A stretch of 64,000 bases of DNA from Ancrocorticia sp047501485. Lineage in GTDB: Bacteria > Actinomycetota > Actinomycetes > Actinomycetales > Actinomycetaceae. The notes under the pieces are model-generated. The model made no database searches. It had not been told where the DNA came from and saw only the letters and a program-made list of their open reading frames with translations. Location: positions 62,001 through 126,000 of the forward strand of contig JAZDRN010000003.1 in NCBI GenBank assembly GCA_047501485.1. Direction: 5' to 3'. Each line of letters opens with the position of its first letter. Position 1 is the first letter of the stretch. This document shows positions 1-8,148 of the stretch, piece by piece. The position numbers were made by a program, and so were the translations under genes.

Positions 1-321
1 GCGTTGGCCGCCGACTATGCGGATGATGCTTTCGCGTTGGCCTTTGCACGCATTGAGAATCACTACTTCATGAACGGCGGGTTCGTCGAGGAGGGTCAGC
101 TTCTCCGTGACGCGGACCGGCTGGCGGGAATTCCCGGCGTCATCGTCCAGGGGCGTTACGACATGGCGACTCCCGCCCGTACGGCGTGGGAACTATCGCG
201 CCGGTGGCCGGATGCCGAACTGCGCATTGTCGCGGATGCCGGACATGCGGTGAGCGAACCCGGCATCTCTTCGGCGTTGGTGGAAGCCACCGACGGGTTT
301 CGGAAGATCTTGAGGCCCTAG
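1..321 (+). CDS. pip: Prolyl aminopeptidase, C-terminal part (5' truncated by window edge)
   Basis: This is the last 106 codons of an alpha/beta-hydrolase of the proline iminopeptidase family, which removes N-terminal proline from peptides in the cytoplasm. The fragment carries the family's cap segment ending in ENHYF, then GRYDMATP with the catalytic Asp, and ADAGHAVSEPG with the catalytic His. The Ser nucleophile lies upstream of the window. The reading frame is open from base 1, so the true start cannot be seen. The gene reads toward the Fic gene on the other strand (convergent), with 93 bases between them and no clear hairpin. Identification rests on the two motifs and their spacing and is fairly secure. 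Confidence 0.85.
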   Translation, partial: ALAADYADDAFALAFARIENHYFMNGGFVEEGQLLRDADRLAGIPGVIVQGRYDMATPARTAWELSRRWPDAELRIVADAGHAVSEPGISSALVEATDGFRKILRP

Positions 322-414
322 TTCACTGACTTCGACCGTGAGTTCCGGTTCTCCGATACCTGTGAGCCGAACGACTGCCTCGCAGAGGAAGGTGCGGGAT
401 CGAGAGCGTAGTTC

Positions 415-1554
415 CTAATCGTCAGAGAGCATCTTGGGTAGGAAGCCGAGTTCGTCGAGTCGCTTGATCAGGCGCATGGCGATTGGCCCCCGCGCAAGTG
501 ACAGGTGGTAGAACCTTGGTCCGTCGGCTGCTTGGCGAAGAAGCCGACGCTGGAGCAGGTTCTTGATCGCCCGCGACCGCTGTGTGGATGTTCCGGGCAG
601 CACCTCTGCAAGATCGCCCGCTTTCACCACGCCTCTTTCCGCCACTGTCCGCAGGACCGCATTTGTCTCGGCATCGATCACTCCGTCTTCGACGAGTTTC
701 ATGAGGGCCGGAAAGATGAGTTCTGATGTTACGTATTCATGATTCTGAAGGTTGGTAACGCGTTCCAGGTCACCCCTGATACCGCGCGCGAAAAAGGTCG
801 CCCAGCGAATATCTCCTTCGTTGGTGAGCGAATCTGCACCTTCAAGGGCTGAAATGTACTCGGCGCGATTGTTTCCGAAGACCGATGTTGGATTGAGTGC
901 GCTGTAACCGCGGGAGGAGAAGACGGTGCGTCGCAGCATGGCATAGGTGAACAGACGGGATACCCTGCCATTACCGTTGCCGAAAGGATGAATCCAGACG
1001 AACCGGTGGTGAGCGAGTGCAATCTGGAGCATTTGCTGGTTCATGGGGTATTCCGCGTTGGCGAAGTTGAGAAGATCTGTCATCGCCGCGTGAATGGTTA
1101 CCCATGAGGGGCGCTTGTGTGCGGAACCCGTGATCGCGACATCGTTTGTTCGATAGTGGCCCGGTGTTGCGTCACCCTCGCGTTTGAGCCCATCGACAGT
1201 GCGTGCATGGAGTTCACGTACAAAAGTATGTGTCAGAGGCTGCGTAGGGTCGGATTCATCGATGAAACGGGCAGTTTCCGCGATATTGAGGATTTCTTTA
1301 AGATGGTCTTCCGGGGAAAGGGGAGACTGGGTTGAGATGTTGTCGAGGACCTCGTAGACGGTCGTGTGGTTGCCCTCGATCCGGGCAGAGACGACGCTCA
1401 TGACTGTGTCGAAAAGATGATGAAGCTCGATGTAGGTTTGCTTCGCAGTGGTGCGTTTGCCGATATCAGTTCGCAACCGTTCGATCTCGAAGAGCAGGGT
1501 GACCAGTTCTGAGTTGAAGGAGGGCTCAGGAAGCCGATACATGTCATTCATCAT
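415..1554 (-). CDS. Fic family protein (probable AMP transferase), class II type
   Basis: 379 aa. The Fic core motif HPFGNGNGRVSR is complete at about residues 189-200, with the catalytic His at 189, so the protein is expected to transfer a nucleotide (usually AMP) to a target protein. An N-terminal SARIEG segment at about 56-61 fits the inhibitory (S/T)xxxE(G/N) helix, which places it among self-inhibited class II Fic proteins. The C-terminal 90 residues look like a winged-helix domain (ending near a TSTQRSRAIKNLLQRRLL helix), common in stand-alone Fic proteins. No small antitoxin gene is adjacent, which fits intramolecular inhibition. The ribosome binding site is weak; the ATG at 1554 is followed by a second ATG. 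Its target is unknown. Confidence 0.85.
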   Translation of the reverse strand: MMNDMYRLPEPSFNSELVTLLFEIERLRTDIGKRTTAKQTYIELHHLFDTVMSVVSARIEGNHTTVYEVLDNISTQSPLSPEDHLKEILNIAETARFIDESDPTQPLTHTFVRELHARTVDGLKREGDATPGHYRTNDVAITGSAHKRPSWVTIHAAMTDLLNFANAEYPMNQQMLQIALAHHRFVWIHPFGNGNGRVSRLFTYAMLRRTVFSSRGYSALNPTSVFGNNRAEYISALEGADSLTNEGDIRWATFFARGIRGDLERVTNLQNHEYVTSELIFPALMKLVEDGVIDAETNAVLRTVAERGVVKAGDLAEVLPGTSTQRSRAIKNLLQRRLLRQAADGPRFYHLSLARGPIAMRLIKRLDELGFLPKMLSDD

Positions 1555-1898
1555 CGATCCAGTCTGTAATTTTGAATGCTGCGCGCAACTGCACTAGTTG
1601 CCCCGATGGTACAGAATATTTGCGTCGGCTGCCCGAATTATTTTCAATGGGATCGTTATTTCGTTGATATTTCAGCGTTTGTGAAAGTAAATCGAGAAAT
1701 AAATGTGCCGGCCTCGCTGTCAACTATTTGCGTCGAGGCAGTGGAGAATTTTCTGTCAGAGCCCGGCCGCTCCAGACAGCATGAGAGGCACCATCGCGCC
1801 CGGCGAACCGAGCTAGGAGAACGATGGCGCCCCTCATGGCTGGTGAGAGCGGATCAACTCTTGGTTGGACTCTCGTCTTGGGTATCCGCCCGAGCAAG

Positions 1899-1923
1899 GG
1901 GTTCGGGTTCAGCTCCCGAACCC
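1899..1923 (-). terminator. Hairpin after the transaldolase gene
   Basis: GGGTTCGGG at 1899-1907 pairs with CCCGAACCC at 1915-1923 (9-bp perfect stem, 7-base loop). It begins 7 bases past the transaldolase stop codon. There is no T-run, as is usual for high-GC terminators. The rest of the 375-base gap 1555-1929 holds the Fic upstream region, AT-rich at 1610-1720; no other gene is seen there. Confidence 0.55.
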
Positions 1924-1929
1924 TCGGCC

Positions 1930-3009
1930 TCACGGTTCGGGAACGATGATGTCGCGAACCAGCTTGTCCAGATCGGCGTCGGCGTTGAGGAACTGACGCA
2001 GCGTCTTGGCCGTGGGGCCGAAGGTCTCGAACTCTTCGACGCTCATGCCGTCGACGTCGTAAGCGCGGTTGAAGTCCGGAATGCGGCGCAGCTGCTCGAT
2101 GTAGTACTCATCAACGGGAACGTCCATGCGTGCCACGGGCTCGTAGTCCGAGGCGTTGATGATCTGCTGCCACTTGAACGGCGGGGAGACGACGACGTCG
2201 CCACCCTGGAACTCGGACCACTGCAGCACATTGCGGAAGGCGGCGCTGAGGAGGCGCGAGCGCAGGCCACGCTCCTGGAAGATGCCGTAAGCCTTCTTGA
2301 GCGCTGCCACACCGGCCCACTCGAGGGCGGAGGGGTCGATGTAGATGCCATCGCGGGCGACGACGTGCTTCATCCAGTCGTCCAGACGGCCGACCATGAT
2401 GGTGACGACGGGTCCCATGTCAGAGATGTCCAAGCCCTCGGCCTCGCGGCGCTTGAGGCCACGCTCGATGGCTTCGCCGGCCTCGACCGCCTGGGGGACG
2501 GAGAACGAAACGGTGACGTTCATAGAGACGCCGCGGTAGGTGGCATCCTCGATGGCCTCAATGCCCACCTTGGTGGCGGGAACCTTCACGACGATATTCG
2601 GTGCGAGCTCTGAGAACTCGACGGCCTGGTCGGCGAGCTTCTTGGCATCGCGGTGGAAGCGCGGATCGGTTTGGACGGAGAGGCGACCATTGCGGCCCTT
2701 GTGCTCCTCGAATGCCGGTGCGAGCAGACGTGCTGCCTCGACGGACATGTCCTTGACGGCCTGCCAGCCGATCTCGGACTCGCCCCAGGTGGGGTTGGCG
2801 TCCGCGATGGCCTTGATACGAGGCTCCCAGACGTCGGGGTGCTTCGAAATGGTGGTGTAGGCGATCACGGGATTGCAGGTGGCTCCGACACCGCCGAAGG
2901 AGATGGACTGCGTCAGCTCATCGAGATCGGAGGAATCGTTCCATAGAACGGTCTGGAAGTTCTGGGCCGCGGTAAGGAGGGGGCCGGGGGTAAAGGAGGT
3001 GGTGCTCAC
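1930..3009 (-). CDS. tal: Transaldolase family protein
   Basis: 359 aa, the usual length of actinobacterial transaldolases. It moves a dihydroxyacetone unit between sugar phosphates in the pentose phosphate pathway in the cytosol. The Schiff-base lysine is expected at about residue 142 in VVKVPAT; the N-terminal GATCNPVIAY segment and the late RNVLQWSEFQGG segment also fit the family. The gene has its own promoter and a hairpin after the stop, so it is probably a single transcript. It lies between a Fic gene and a sugar-porter/dehydrogenase operon on the same strand, so a role in that module is possible. Carbohydrate-cluster copies sometimes act on non-classical substrates; which donor it uses cannot be read here. 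Confidence 0.9.
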   Translation of the reverse strand: MSTTSFTPGPLLTAAQNFQTVLWNDSSDLDELTQSISFGGVGATCNPVIAYTTISKHPDVWEPRIKAIADANPTWGESEIGWQAVKDMSVEAARLLAPAFEEHKGRNGRLSVQTDPRFHRDAKKLADQAVEFSELAPNIVVKVPATKVGIEAIEDATYRGVSMNVTVSFSVPQAVEAGEAIERGLKRREAEGLDISDMGPVVTIMVGRLDDWMKHVVARDGIYIDPSALEWAGVAALKKAYGIFQERGLRSRLLSAAFRNVLQWSEFQGGDVVVSPPFKWQQIINASDYEPVARMDVPVDEYYIEQLRRIPDFNRAYDVDGMSVEEFETFGPTAKTLRQFLNADADLDKLVRDIIVPEP

Positions 3010-3071
3010 TGAGGCTCCTAAGTTTCATAAGGCGACATGCCCTCATTAGCATGTACTATCTATTGTTCTTT

Positions 3072-3101
3072 AACATAGTGACAAATAGGAGGAATTGTCA
3101 A
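3072..3101 (-). promoter_or_regulatory. Predicted promoter of the transaldolase gene
   Basis: Reading the minus strand: TTGACA (3101-3096), 18-base spacer, TATGTT (3077-3072). It sits about 65 bases before the transaldolase ATG in an AT-rich patch. Inferred from consensus only. The remaining 3110-3365 holds no gene I can support. Confidence 0.5.
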
Positions 3102-3369
3102 GAGTTTTGCAGCAATCCACGATCGGTACATTATGGGAAAGCCTGGGATTCTTCTCTTTACTCGTACTTCAGAACGTCGTATGCGTGAGTGTGAGGTGTG
3201 CCCAAAGCCTCCACGAGGGACTCCACGAGAGCGGGGACGCAGCAGCGCCAAGGGATCCCGCTCCCGTGGAGTTCGTGGTGATGACATGCCGGGCATGCAT
3301 CAGGAGATTCGCCGCACGGCGATATCATGACGGATGTTGGACTCAGGATCGCTGAGCGCGAATCTCCGT

Positions 3370-3415
3370 TTGCTCGGCCGCGGCGGAAACGCATGCCTTC
3401 GCCGCGACCGAGCAA
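3370..3415 (-). terminator. Long hairpin after the sugar-porter gene
   Basis: A 16-bp stem with one mismatch (3370-3385 with 3400-3415, 14-base loop) lies about 45 bases beyond the stop of the MFS gene. It probably ends the dehydrogenase-porter operon. Confidence 0.55.
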
Positions 3416-3460
3416 GTCATGAGTGCTTCGCTCCAGCAGGAGCTGGCACCGCGATGCTGA

Positions 3461-5101
3461 TCAGGAGTAGCGCTGCTCGAACTCCGCCTCGAGCTCTTCG
3501 AGGGAGGAATGCTTCGTTTCCGGAACCACCTTGATCATCCATGTCACGGCCACGATGTTGACCAGTGTGAAGACGGTGTAGGTCACGACGGGCCCGAGGA
3601 CATCCATGATGGGTGGGAAGGCAAACGTGATGATGGCGTTGGTGACCCAGATGCACAGCACCGCGAAGCCCATGGCCACGCCACGGATCCTCGAGGGGAA
3701 GATTTCGGCCACGATCACCCACGTTGCGGGTGCATTTCCGGACTGCATGAACAACATGAAAAGCACGATGGCAACGACGACGAGGTAGGGGATGAAGTCC
3801 GGCATGGAGGGTAGCACGTTGCCCGCATCGTCGAGATGCGGCGTGATGCCGAACCTGAAGATGAGAGCCAGTGCGCCCAGCATCACGGTGAGTCCCACGG
3901 TTCCCGAGATCAACACCGTGCGCCGGTTGAATCTCGCCAGCAGGAACAAGCCGAAGGCCGAGCCGATGACGGAGGCGACGCCCGTCAGGACCGTTAGTGT
4001 GATGGCCGCCTGTGTGCCGAAGCCCGCCTGTTGGAGAATCTTCGGAGCGTAGTACATCATCGTGTTCACACCGGTGGTCTGATTGAAGATGCCGATGAGG
4101 CCGCCGATGACGATGAGTTTGCGCAGCCACCTGATCCTGAAGATCTGCCGCAGGCTCATCTGCTCCTGCGAGGTCTCCTTCTGCTTGGCCTCGATCATCT
4201 CGGTCATCTCACCGGCGATGTCATCCTCCTCCTCGCGCACGCGCTTGAGTGCTCCGATCGCGTCGACAAACCGCAGATTGGCCGCGTACCAACGCGAGGA
4301 TTCGGGCATCATGCGCATGCCGATCCACAGTGCGATGGCCGGGATCGAGCAAACGACGAGCATATAGCGCCAGGTGTTCCCGTTGCCGTGCTCCACGGTG
4401 AACAGGCTGGGATCGAGCTTTCCGACGATATCCCACGAGTACATCTTCCCGGTTTCCAGCAGGGTTTCGACGCCGCCGATGGTGGCCGTGGTTCCCTCCC
4501 GCACCGTTTTGAGGACGACGTCGGGGCCGCCCGTCACGTTCGCGATGATCGCGTTGACCACGAAGGCCAGGAGCTGACCGGTGACGATCATCAGCTGGTC
4601 GATGCCTACGAGCACGCCCCGAATGCGCTTGGGGGCGGTCTCGGAGAGATAGACGGGGACGGTGGCGGATGCTCCGCCCACCGCGCAGCCCAAAATGAAT
4701 CGTGCTGGATAGAGGAAGATGAGATTCGGGGCTACAGCACAGCCGACGGCACCGACGAAGAACACGCCGGCTAGAAGCAGAATATTGTGGCGCCGCCCGT
4801 ACTTGTCCGAGAGACGACCTCCGTAGAAGGCTCCGAAGGCGCAGCCGACGAGCAGGAAGGCTCCAACGAGGCCCTCCTCCACGGATGTCAGCGCGAGTCC
4901 GTTGCCTTCCTTTGGCATCTGCATGTAGGGAAGTGCACCGGAAATCACTCCTGTGTCGTAGCCGAAGAGGAGTGAGCCCAGAGTGGCAACGAGAGCGACG
5001 AATTTTACGGAGCGTTTCTTGCCGGATGGGGGTGTTCTATCGACGAGATTGTTGATCTCCGCGCTCGAGAGCTCGGAACTACTGGTTAAATTGGATGACA
5101 T
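3461..5101 (-). CDS. MFS sugar porter, probable inositol or sugar:H+ symporter
   Basis: 546 aa, twelve predicted membrane helices, inner membrane. Sugar-porter signatures are all present: GYDTGVISGALPY in helix 1, SDKYGRRH after helix 2, YLSETAPKRIRG after helix 4, PESSRWYAANLRF in the central loop, NQTTGVNTMMYY in helix 7 and PETKHSSLEELE at the C-terminus. This subfamily contains the IolT inositol transporters. Compared with the porter at 38608 it has about 50 extra residues (about 185-240) between helices 5 and 6. The N-terminal TPPSGKKRS is shared with two other porters in the window. AAGGAG lies 6 bases before the ATG. It follows the dehydrogenase at 5326-6510 and is probably co-transcribed. 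Substrate is inferred from context. Confidence 0.85.
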   Translation of the reverse strand: MSSNLTSSSELSSAEINNLVDRTPPSGKKRSVKFVALVATLGSLLFGYDTGVISGALPYMQMPKEGNGLALTSVEEGLVGAFLLVGCAFGAFYGGRLSDKYGRRHNILLLAGVFFVGAVGCAVAPNLIFLYPARFILGCAVGGASATVPVYLSETAPKRIRGVLVGIDQLMIVTGQLLAFVVNAIIANVTGGPDVVLKTVREGTTATIGGVETLLETGKMYSWDIVGKLDPSLFTVEHGNGNTWRYMLVVCSIPAIALWIGMRMMPESSRWYAANLRFVDAIGALKRVREEEDDIAGEMTEMIEAKQKETSQEQMSLRQIFRIRWLRKLIVIGGLIGIFNQTTGVNTMMYYAPKILQQAGFGTQAAITLTVLTGVASVIGSAFGLFLLARFNRRTVLISGTVGLTVMLGALALIFRFGITPHLDDAGNVLPSMPDFIPYLVVVAIVLFMLFMQSGNAPATWVIVAEIFPSRIRGVAMGFAVLCIWVTNAIITFAFPPIMDVLGPVVTYTVFTLVNIVAVTWMIKVVPETKHSSLEELEAEFEQRYS

Positions 5102-5118
5102 CCTTGTCTCCTTGATGG

Positions 5119-5140
5119 GCCCCGCCGTTTCCGGCGGGGC
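5119..5140 (-). terminator. Strong hairpin directly before the porter ribosome binding site
   Basis: GCCCCGCCG (5119-5127) pairs with CGGCGGGGC (5132-5140) around a 4-base loop. It lies 18 bases before the porter ATG, inside the presumed operon. It could terminate part of the transcripts, protect a processed 5' end, or lower porter expression relative to the dehydrogenase. Confidence 0.5.
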
Positions 5141-5184
5141 GAAGGGGGAGTGGGGTCTTGGACCCCCGGGTGAGGGTGGGGAGG

Positions 5185-5228
5185 GGCTCCCCCGACTGGT
5201 TGGGTCGTAGCACTAGTCGGGGAGAGCC
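5185..5228 (-). terminator. Second hairpin between dehydrogenase and porter
   Basis: 5185-5197 pairs with 5215-5228 (13 pairs with a one-base bulge, 17-base loop). It is about 100 bases after the dehydrogenase stop and may be a partial terminator. Confidence 0.4.
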
Positions 5229-5325
5229 TCTGCCGTTGCGGCAATGGCCCGCGTTGGAAGAGCTCGTGCGAGCTCAGAGATCCACGCTTTGCGGGCAACC
5301 GCCTTGCGGGCAACTGTGCCGCTCA

Positions 5326-6510
5326 TCATTCGACGTCGAATGTGGCGCCGCCGTTCGCAGCGGAACGGGCGATTGCGTCGGCGATGCGCATCTCGCGGTA
5401 TCCATCGGCGAATGTGGCGCACTTGGGCAGCCCGTTTTCAACCCCGGCAACTTGTTGCAGGAAGGCGTGGGCCTGGTAGGTGAACTGCTCGATCTGGGTC
5501 AGTCCCACACCTGCTACGGGCATGGACGAGCCGCGCCCGTAGTACGGGAAGTCGGGGTTGACGAGGACCTGACGCGGTCCTCCGAGTCCGGCCGGGGAGT
5601 TGACGTCGTCGACCTTGATCTCACCGGTGCGGGCGAGATCCCATTCAGCGCGTCCCTTGGTTCCCAGCACCTGGATCTGCAACGAATTCGGCATGTTCCA
5701 CGCGACTCGAGAGCAGGAGAAGGTGCCGATGGCGCCGTTCTCGAAGTGAGCGGTGAACGTGGTGACGTCGTCGTTCTCCACCGTGTCCATTTCCGCGTTA
5801 TCAGTGTCCAGAGCCGTGCCACGGGTGACGTGCCCCCTGGCAACCGGCCTTTCCTTGATGACGGTGGCCATGACAGCACCGGAGACGGACTTGAGCGGAC
5901 CGCAGACGAGCTCCGCGGCGTCGATGAGATGGGAGCCGACGTCACCCAGAGCCCCGGTACCCATCGGCCCCTTGTAACGCCAGGCCATCGGGGTGTTCGG
6001 GTCCGATCCGTAGTCGCACCAGTAACGGCCATCGATGTGGGCGATCTCGCCGAGGTGGCCCTCCCCGGCCATCTTGGCGATCTGCGCGAGGGCGGCATTG
6101 CGGCGGAAGGTGAATCCGACGGAGGTGACGACTCCGGCTTCCTTCTCGGCCTGGGCCATGGCCTTGGCGTTCTCCAGGGTGTCCGCGATCGGCTTCTCGC
6201 ACAGTACGTGCTTGCCGGCGCGGATGAGGGCCTCGGCGATCTCGCGGTGCAGGGCATTGCCCACAACGATGGAGACGATGTCGATCTCGGGATTCTCGGC
6301 GACCTTCCTCCAGTCGTCGACGGCGTTGGCGTAGCCGTAGCGCTCGGCGGCATCCTCCGCGAAGGGAAGGTAGGCATCCGCGATGGTATGCAGATTGACC
6401 TGTGGCAGTCCGAGGTCGTAGACGGTACCGACCTGACGCCACGCGTTGGCGTGGGTGGTCCCCGCCATGCCTGCGCCTATGACGGCAACGTTGAGGGTTT
6501 TCTTGTTCAT
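5326..6510 (-). CDS. Gfo/Idh/MocA family NAD(P)-dependent dehydrogenase
   Basis: 394 aa, cytosolic. The N-terminal Rossmann fold starts with VAVIGAGMAGTTHA (about 8-21), the family motif CEKPIADT carries the catalytic Lys, and GDVGSHLID provides the Asp-x3-His pair. These enzymes oxidise a ring hydroxyl of inositols or sugars with NAD(P)+. It is longer than the iolG-like genes (about 335 aa) and is most like the 404-aa paralogue at 30647 (shared WRY insert before the Asp/His motif). It heads an operon with a sugar porter and lies divergent from a LacI gene. A scyllo-inositol, inosose, levoglucosan or glycoside dehydrogenase would all fit; the substrate is not readable. Confidence 0.85.
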   Translation of the reverse strand: MNKKTLNVAVIGAGMAGTTHANAWRQVGTVYDLGLPQVNLHTIADAYLPFAEDAAERYGYANAVDDWRKVAENPEIDIVSIVVGNALHREIAEALIRAGKHVLCEKPIADTLENAKAMAQAEKEAGVVTSVGFTFRRNAALAQIAKMAGEGHLGEIAHIDGRYWCDYGSDPNTPMAWRYKGPMGTGALGDVGSHLIDAAELVCGPLKSVSGAVMATVIKERPVARGHVTRGTALDTDNAEMDTVENDDVTTFTAHFENGAIGTFSCSRVAWNMPNSLQIQVLGTKGRAEWDLARTGEIKVDDVNSPAGLGGPRQVLVNPDFPYYGRGSSMPVAGVGLTQIEQFTYQAHAFLQQVAGVENGLPKCATFADGYREMRIADAIARSAANGGATFDVE

Positions 6511-6543
6511 GCTGAACCTCCATTGGCTTCAGTCGCTGTTTAC

Positions 6544-6555
6544 TAACGCGCGTTA
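6544..6555. promoter_or_regulatory. LacI-type operator TAACGCGCGTTA (site 1 of 2)
   Basis: Perfect 12-bp palindrome with the central CG typical of LacI-family operators. It lies just downstream of the predicted -10 of the dehydrogenase-porter operon. The same sequence lies in a larger palindrome at 27972-27989. Confidence 0.7.
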
Positions 6556-6568
6556 CCACGTTGGTTCG

Positions 6569-6598
6569 AGTATGACGGGGTGCTGTTTGTGCTGTCAA
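6569..6598 (-). promoter_or_regulatory. Predicted promoter of the dehydrogenase-porter operon
   Basis: On the minus strand: TTGACA (6598-6593), 18-base spacer, CATACT (6574-6569). The operator at 6544-6555 would cover the transcript start, fitting repression. Confidence 0.55.
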
Positions 6599-6619
6599 GT
6601 AATTTTGAAAGAAGACATA

Positions 6620-6633
6620 TTAGCGCGCTCCAA
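6620..6633. promoter_or_regulatory. LacI-type operator TTAGCGCGCTCCAA
   Basis: Near-palindromic 14-mer with central CG. It differs by one base from the site at 23480-23493 and by two from the perfect palindrome at 16551-16564. It lies in the divergent region between the dehydrogenase operon and the LacI gene at 6881. The remaining bases 6634-6880 show no gene. Confidence 0.55.
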
Positions 6634-6880
6634 TAATGTGGTCGATGTGGGGACGTTCACTTCGCCGGTCGGAGATGATGAGCGCTGGTGCGCTCTAGCC
6701 AGGATGAAGGAAAAAACCCTCCACAGCTGCATTCCCACTCGCCTGGGTGTGAGCAGCCCGACGGTTGGGGCAGGTCCGAACGCAGTGGATGCGGATCTTG
6801 CACAGGGTGCGTTCGATAAGATCGGAGGGCTGAAAGGCTTGATAAATATTCTTCATTGTGAATGCTTGCTAGGAGCCGCC

Positions 6881-7864
6881 GTGGTTCGCCGCCCCACCCA
6901 GTCCGATGTAGCCCGCGTGGCCGGGGTGTCCCGCGGGGCTGTCTCCCTGGCGCTTTCGGGTTCGCCCGGTGTCGGTGAGGAGACCCGCGCGCGGATTCGT
7001 ACGGTGGCGGACGAGCTCGGCTACGTCCGAAATCTGGGCGCGGCTGCATTGGCAGGCCAGTTCGAGTCCGCCCTCGGCGTGGTACTTCCTGACCTGCGCA
7101 ATCCCTTCTTCGAGAGTCTCGTGGCGGAGATCCAGCACCGTGGAGTGGGGATCGACCGCCTTCCGCTGTTCGTGACCGCACAGGACGATCCTGAGCAGGA
7201 GATGATGGTCATGCGAAAGCTCCACGAGCTCCGTGTCGCCGGGATCGTCGCGGTATCGCCCGTCTCCGCGAGCGAGCACCTCGTGGAGATGGCGCGGGCG
7301 CTACCGATCGCCGTCGTCGGGGCCGAACCGGTCGGCGCAGGTGTCGACGTCGTTCACATGGACGAGGATCTGGCCGCGCGGTTGATCGCCGACCATGTTC
7401 GCGATGGCGGCTGGAAGAGAGTGCTGCACCTATCGGGGATGCCGGGAGCGGGGGACGTCTGGGTGGAACGGCGCAGGCGAGCACTTGCCGCCGTATTCAC
7501 CGATGTTCCGTTCACTCACGTTACGGTTCGTGGAGACGATATAATAAGGCCGGTTATCGAAGCGCAGGGCCTCGGCGATCCTGAAGGGCTGGCTATAGTC
7601 GCGCACAACGATCTGATCGCGATGGACGTTGTGACAGCCGCCCGATCATTGGGGCTGGTGCCCGGACGCGATGTCGCCATCATCGGTTTCGACGACACCC
7701 ACATGGCCGCGCGCCCCGAGTTCAGCCTGACGTCGATTCATCAGGACGCCGGGGACCTTTCTCAAATAGCTCTTGATATGTTGCGTGATCGAGCGTCTGA
7801 TCCATCGCTACCCGAACGGGAGTCGGTATTGGCACCCACCCTGACCGTACGTTCATCCTCCTGA
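6881..7864 (+). CDS. LacI family transcriptional repressor
   Basis: 327 aa. The N-terminal helix-turn-helix (RRPTQSDVARVAGVSRGAVSLALSG, about residues 3-27, only partly quoted motif SRGAVSLALSG) binds DNA; the rest is a periplasmic-binding-protein-like sensor with VLPDLRNPFF and the C-terminal IGFDDTHMA and LTSIHQD motifs. The GTG at 6881 is chosen because AGGAG lies 5 bases upstream and the HTH then starts at once; longer in-frame starts lack a ribosome binding site. It is divergent from the dehydrogenase-porter operon and is a close paralogue of the regulator at 26525-27511. Both genes lie near a TAACGCGCGTTA site, which is the likely operator. The inducer is probably a cyclitol or sugar. 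Confidence 0.9.
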   Translation: MVRRPTQSDVARVAGVSRGAVSLALSGSPGVGEETRARIRTVADELGYVRNLGAAALAGQFESALGVVLPDLRNPFFESLVAEIQHRGVGIDRLPLFVTAQDDPEQEMMVMRKLHELRVAGIVAVSPVSASEHLVEMARALPIAVVGAEPVGAGVDVVHMDEDLAARLIADHVRDGGWKRVLHLSGMPGAGDVWVERRRRALAAVFTDVPFTHVTVRGDDIIRPVIEAQGLGDPEGLAIVAHNDLIAMDVVTAARSLGLVPGRDVAIIGFDDTHMAARPEFSLTSIHQDAGDLSQIALDMLRDRASDPSLPERESVLAPTLTVRSSS

Positions 7865-7974
7865 GTGGTCCGTTCGAGGCTTCGGGGCTCTCGGGCGTTG
7901 GAGGCTTGATGCCCGGTGAGCTGCTGAGCGGGCGGGTGCGGGCATACGCTGTGCGATGAAGAGGCCACAGTTCT

Positions 7975-8021
7975 GGCGAGAGGCCACAGATCCGACAGTG
8001 TCCCAGGTGTGGCCTCTCGCC
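7975..8021. repeat. Family B intergenic inverted repeat, copy 1 (also a likely terminator)
   Basis: GGCGAGAGGCCACA (7975-7988) and TGTGGCCTCTCGCC (8008-8021) are perfect 14-bp arms around a 19-base loop containing GTCCC. It lies between a LacI gene and a GntR gene that converge, so it could stop both. Related copies occur at 16052-16096 and 41626-41676. The rest of 7865-8148 is empty of recognisable genes. Confidence 0.7.
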
Positions 8022-8148
8022 CGATGCGTTACCTCTTTGGGCGGAAAAGAAGTGTGACCGTGGCGTCGCAGGTGGGTTTTGCCGTCGCTCCGCCGGCGTA
8101 GGGCGCGACTGGCCAACACCGCTCGACCGGCGTACGGGGCGAGGAAGC

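Noticed and set aside
1576..2613. A 345-codon plus-strand open frame opposite the transaldolase
   Set aside because: It is the antisense of a confident gene; the protein is rich in Asp/Val/Gly in the way typical of high-GC antisense frames.
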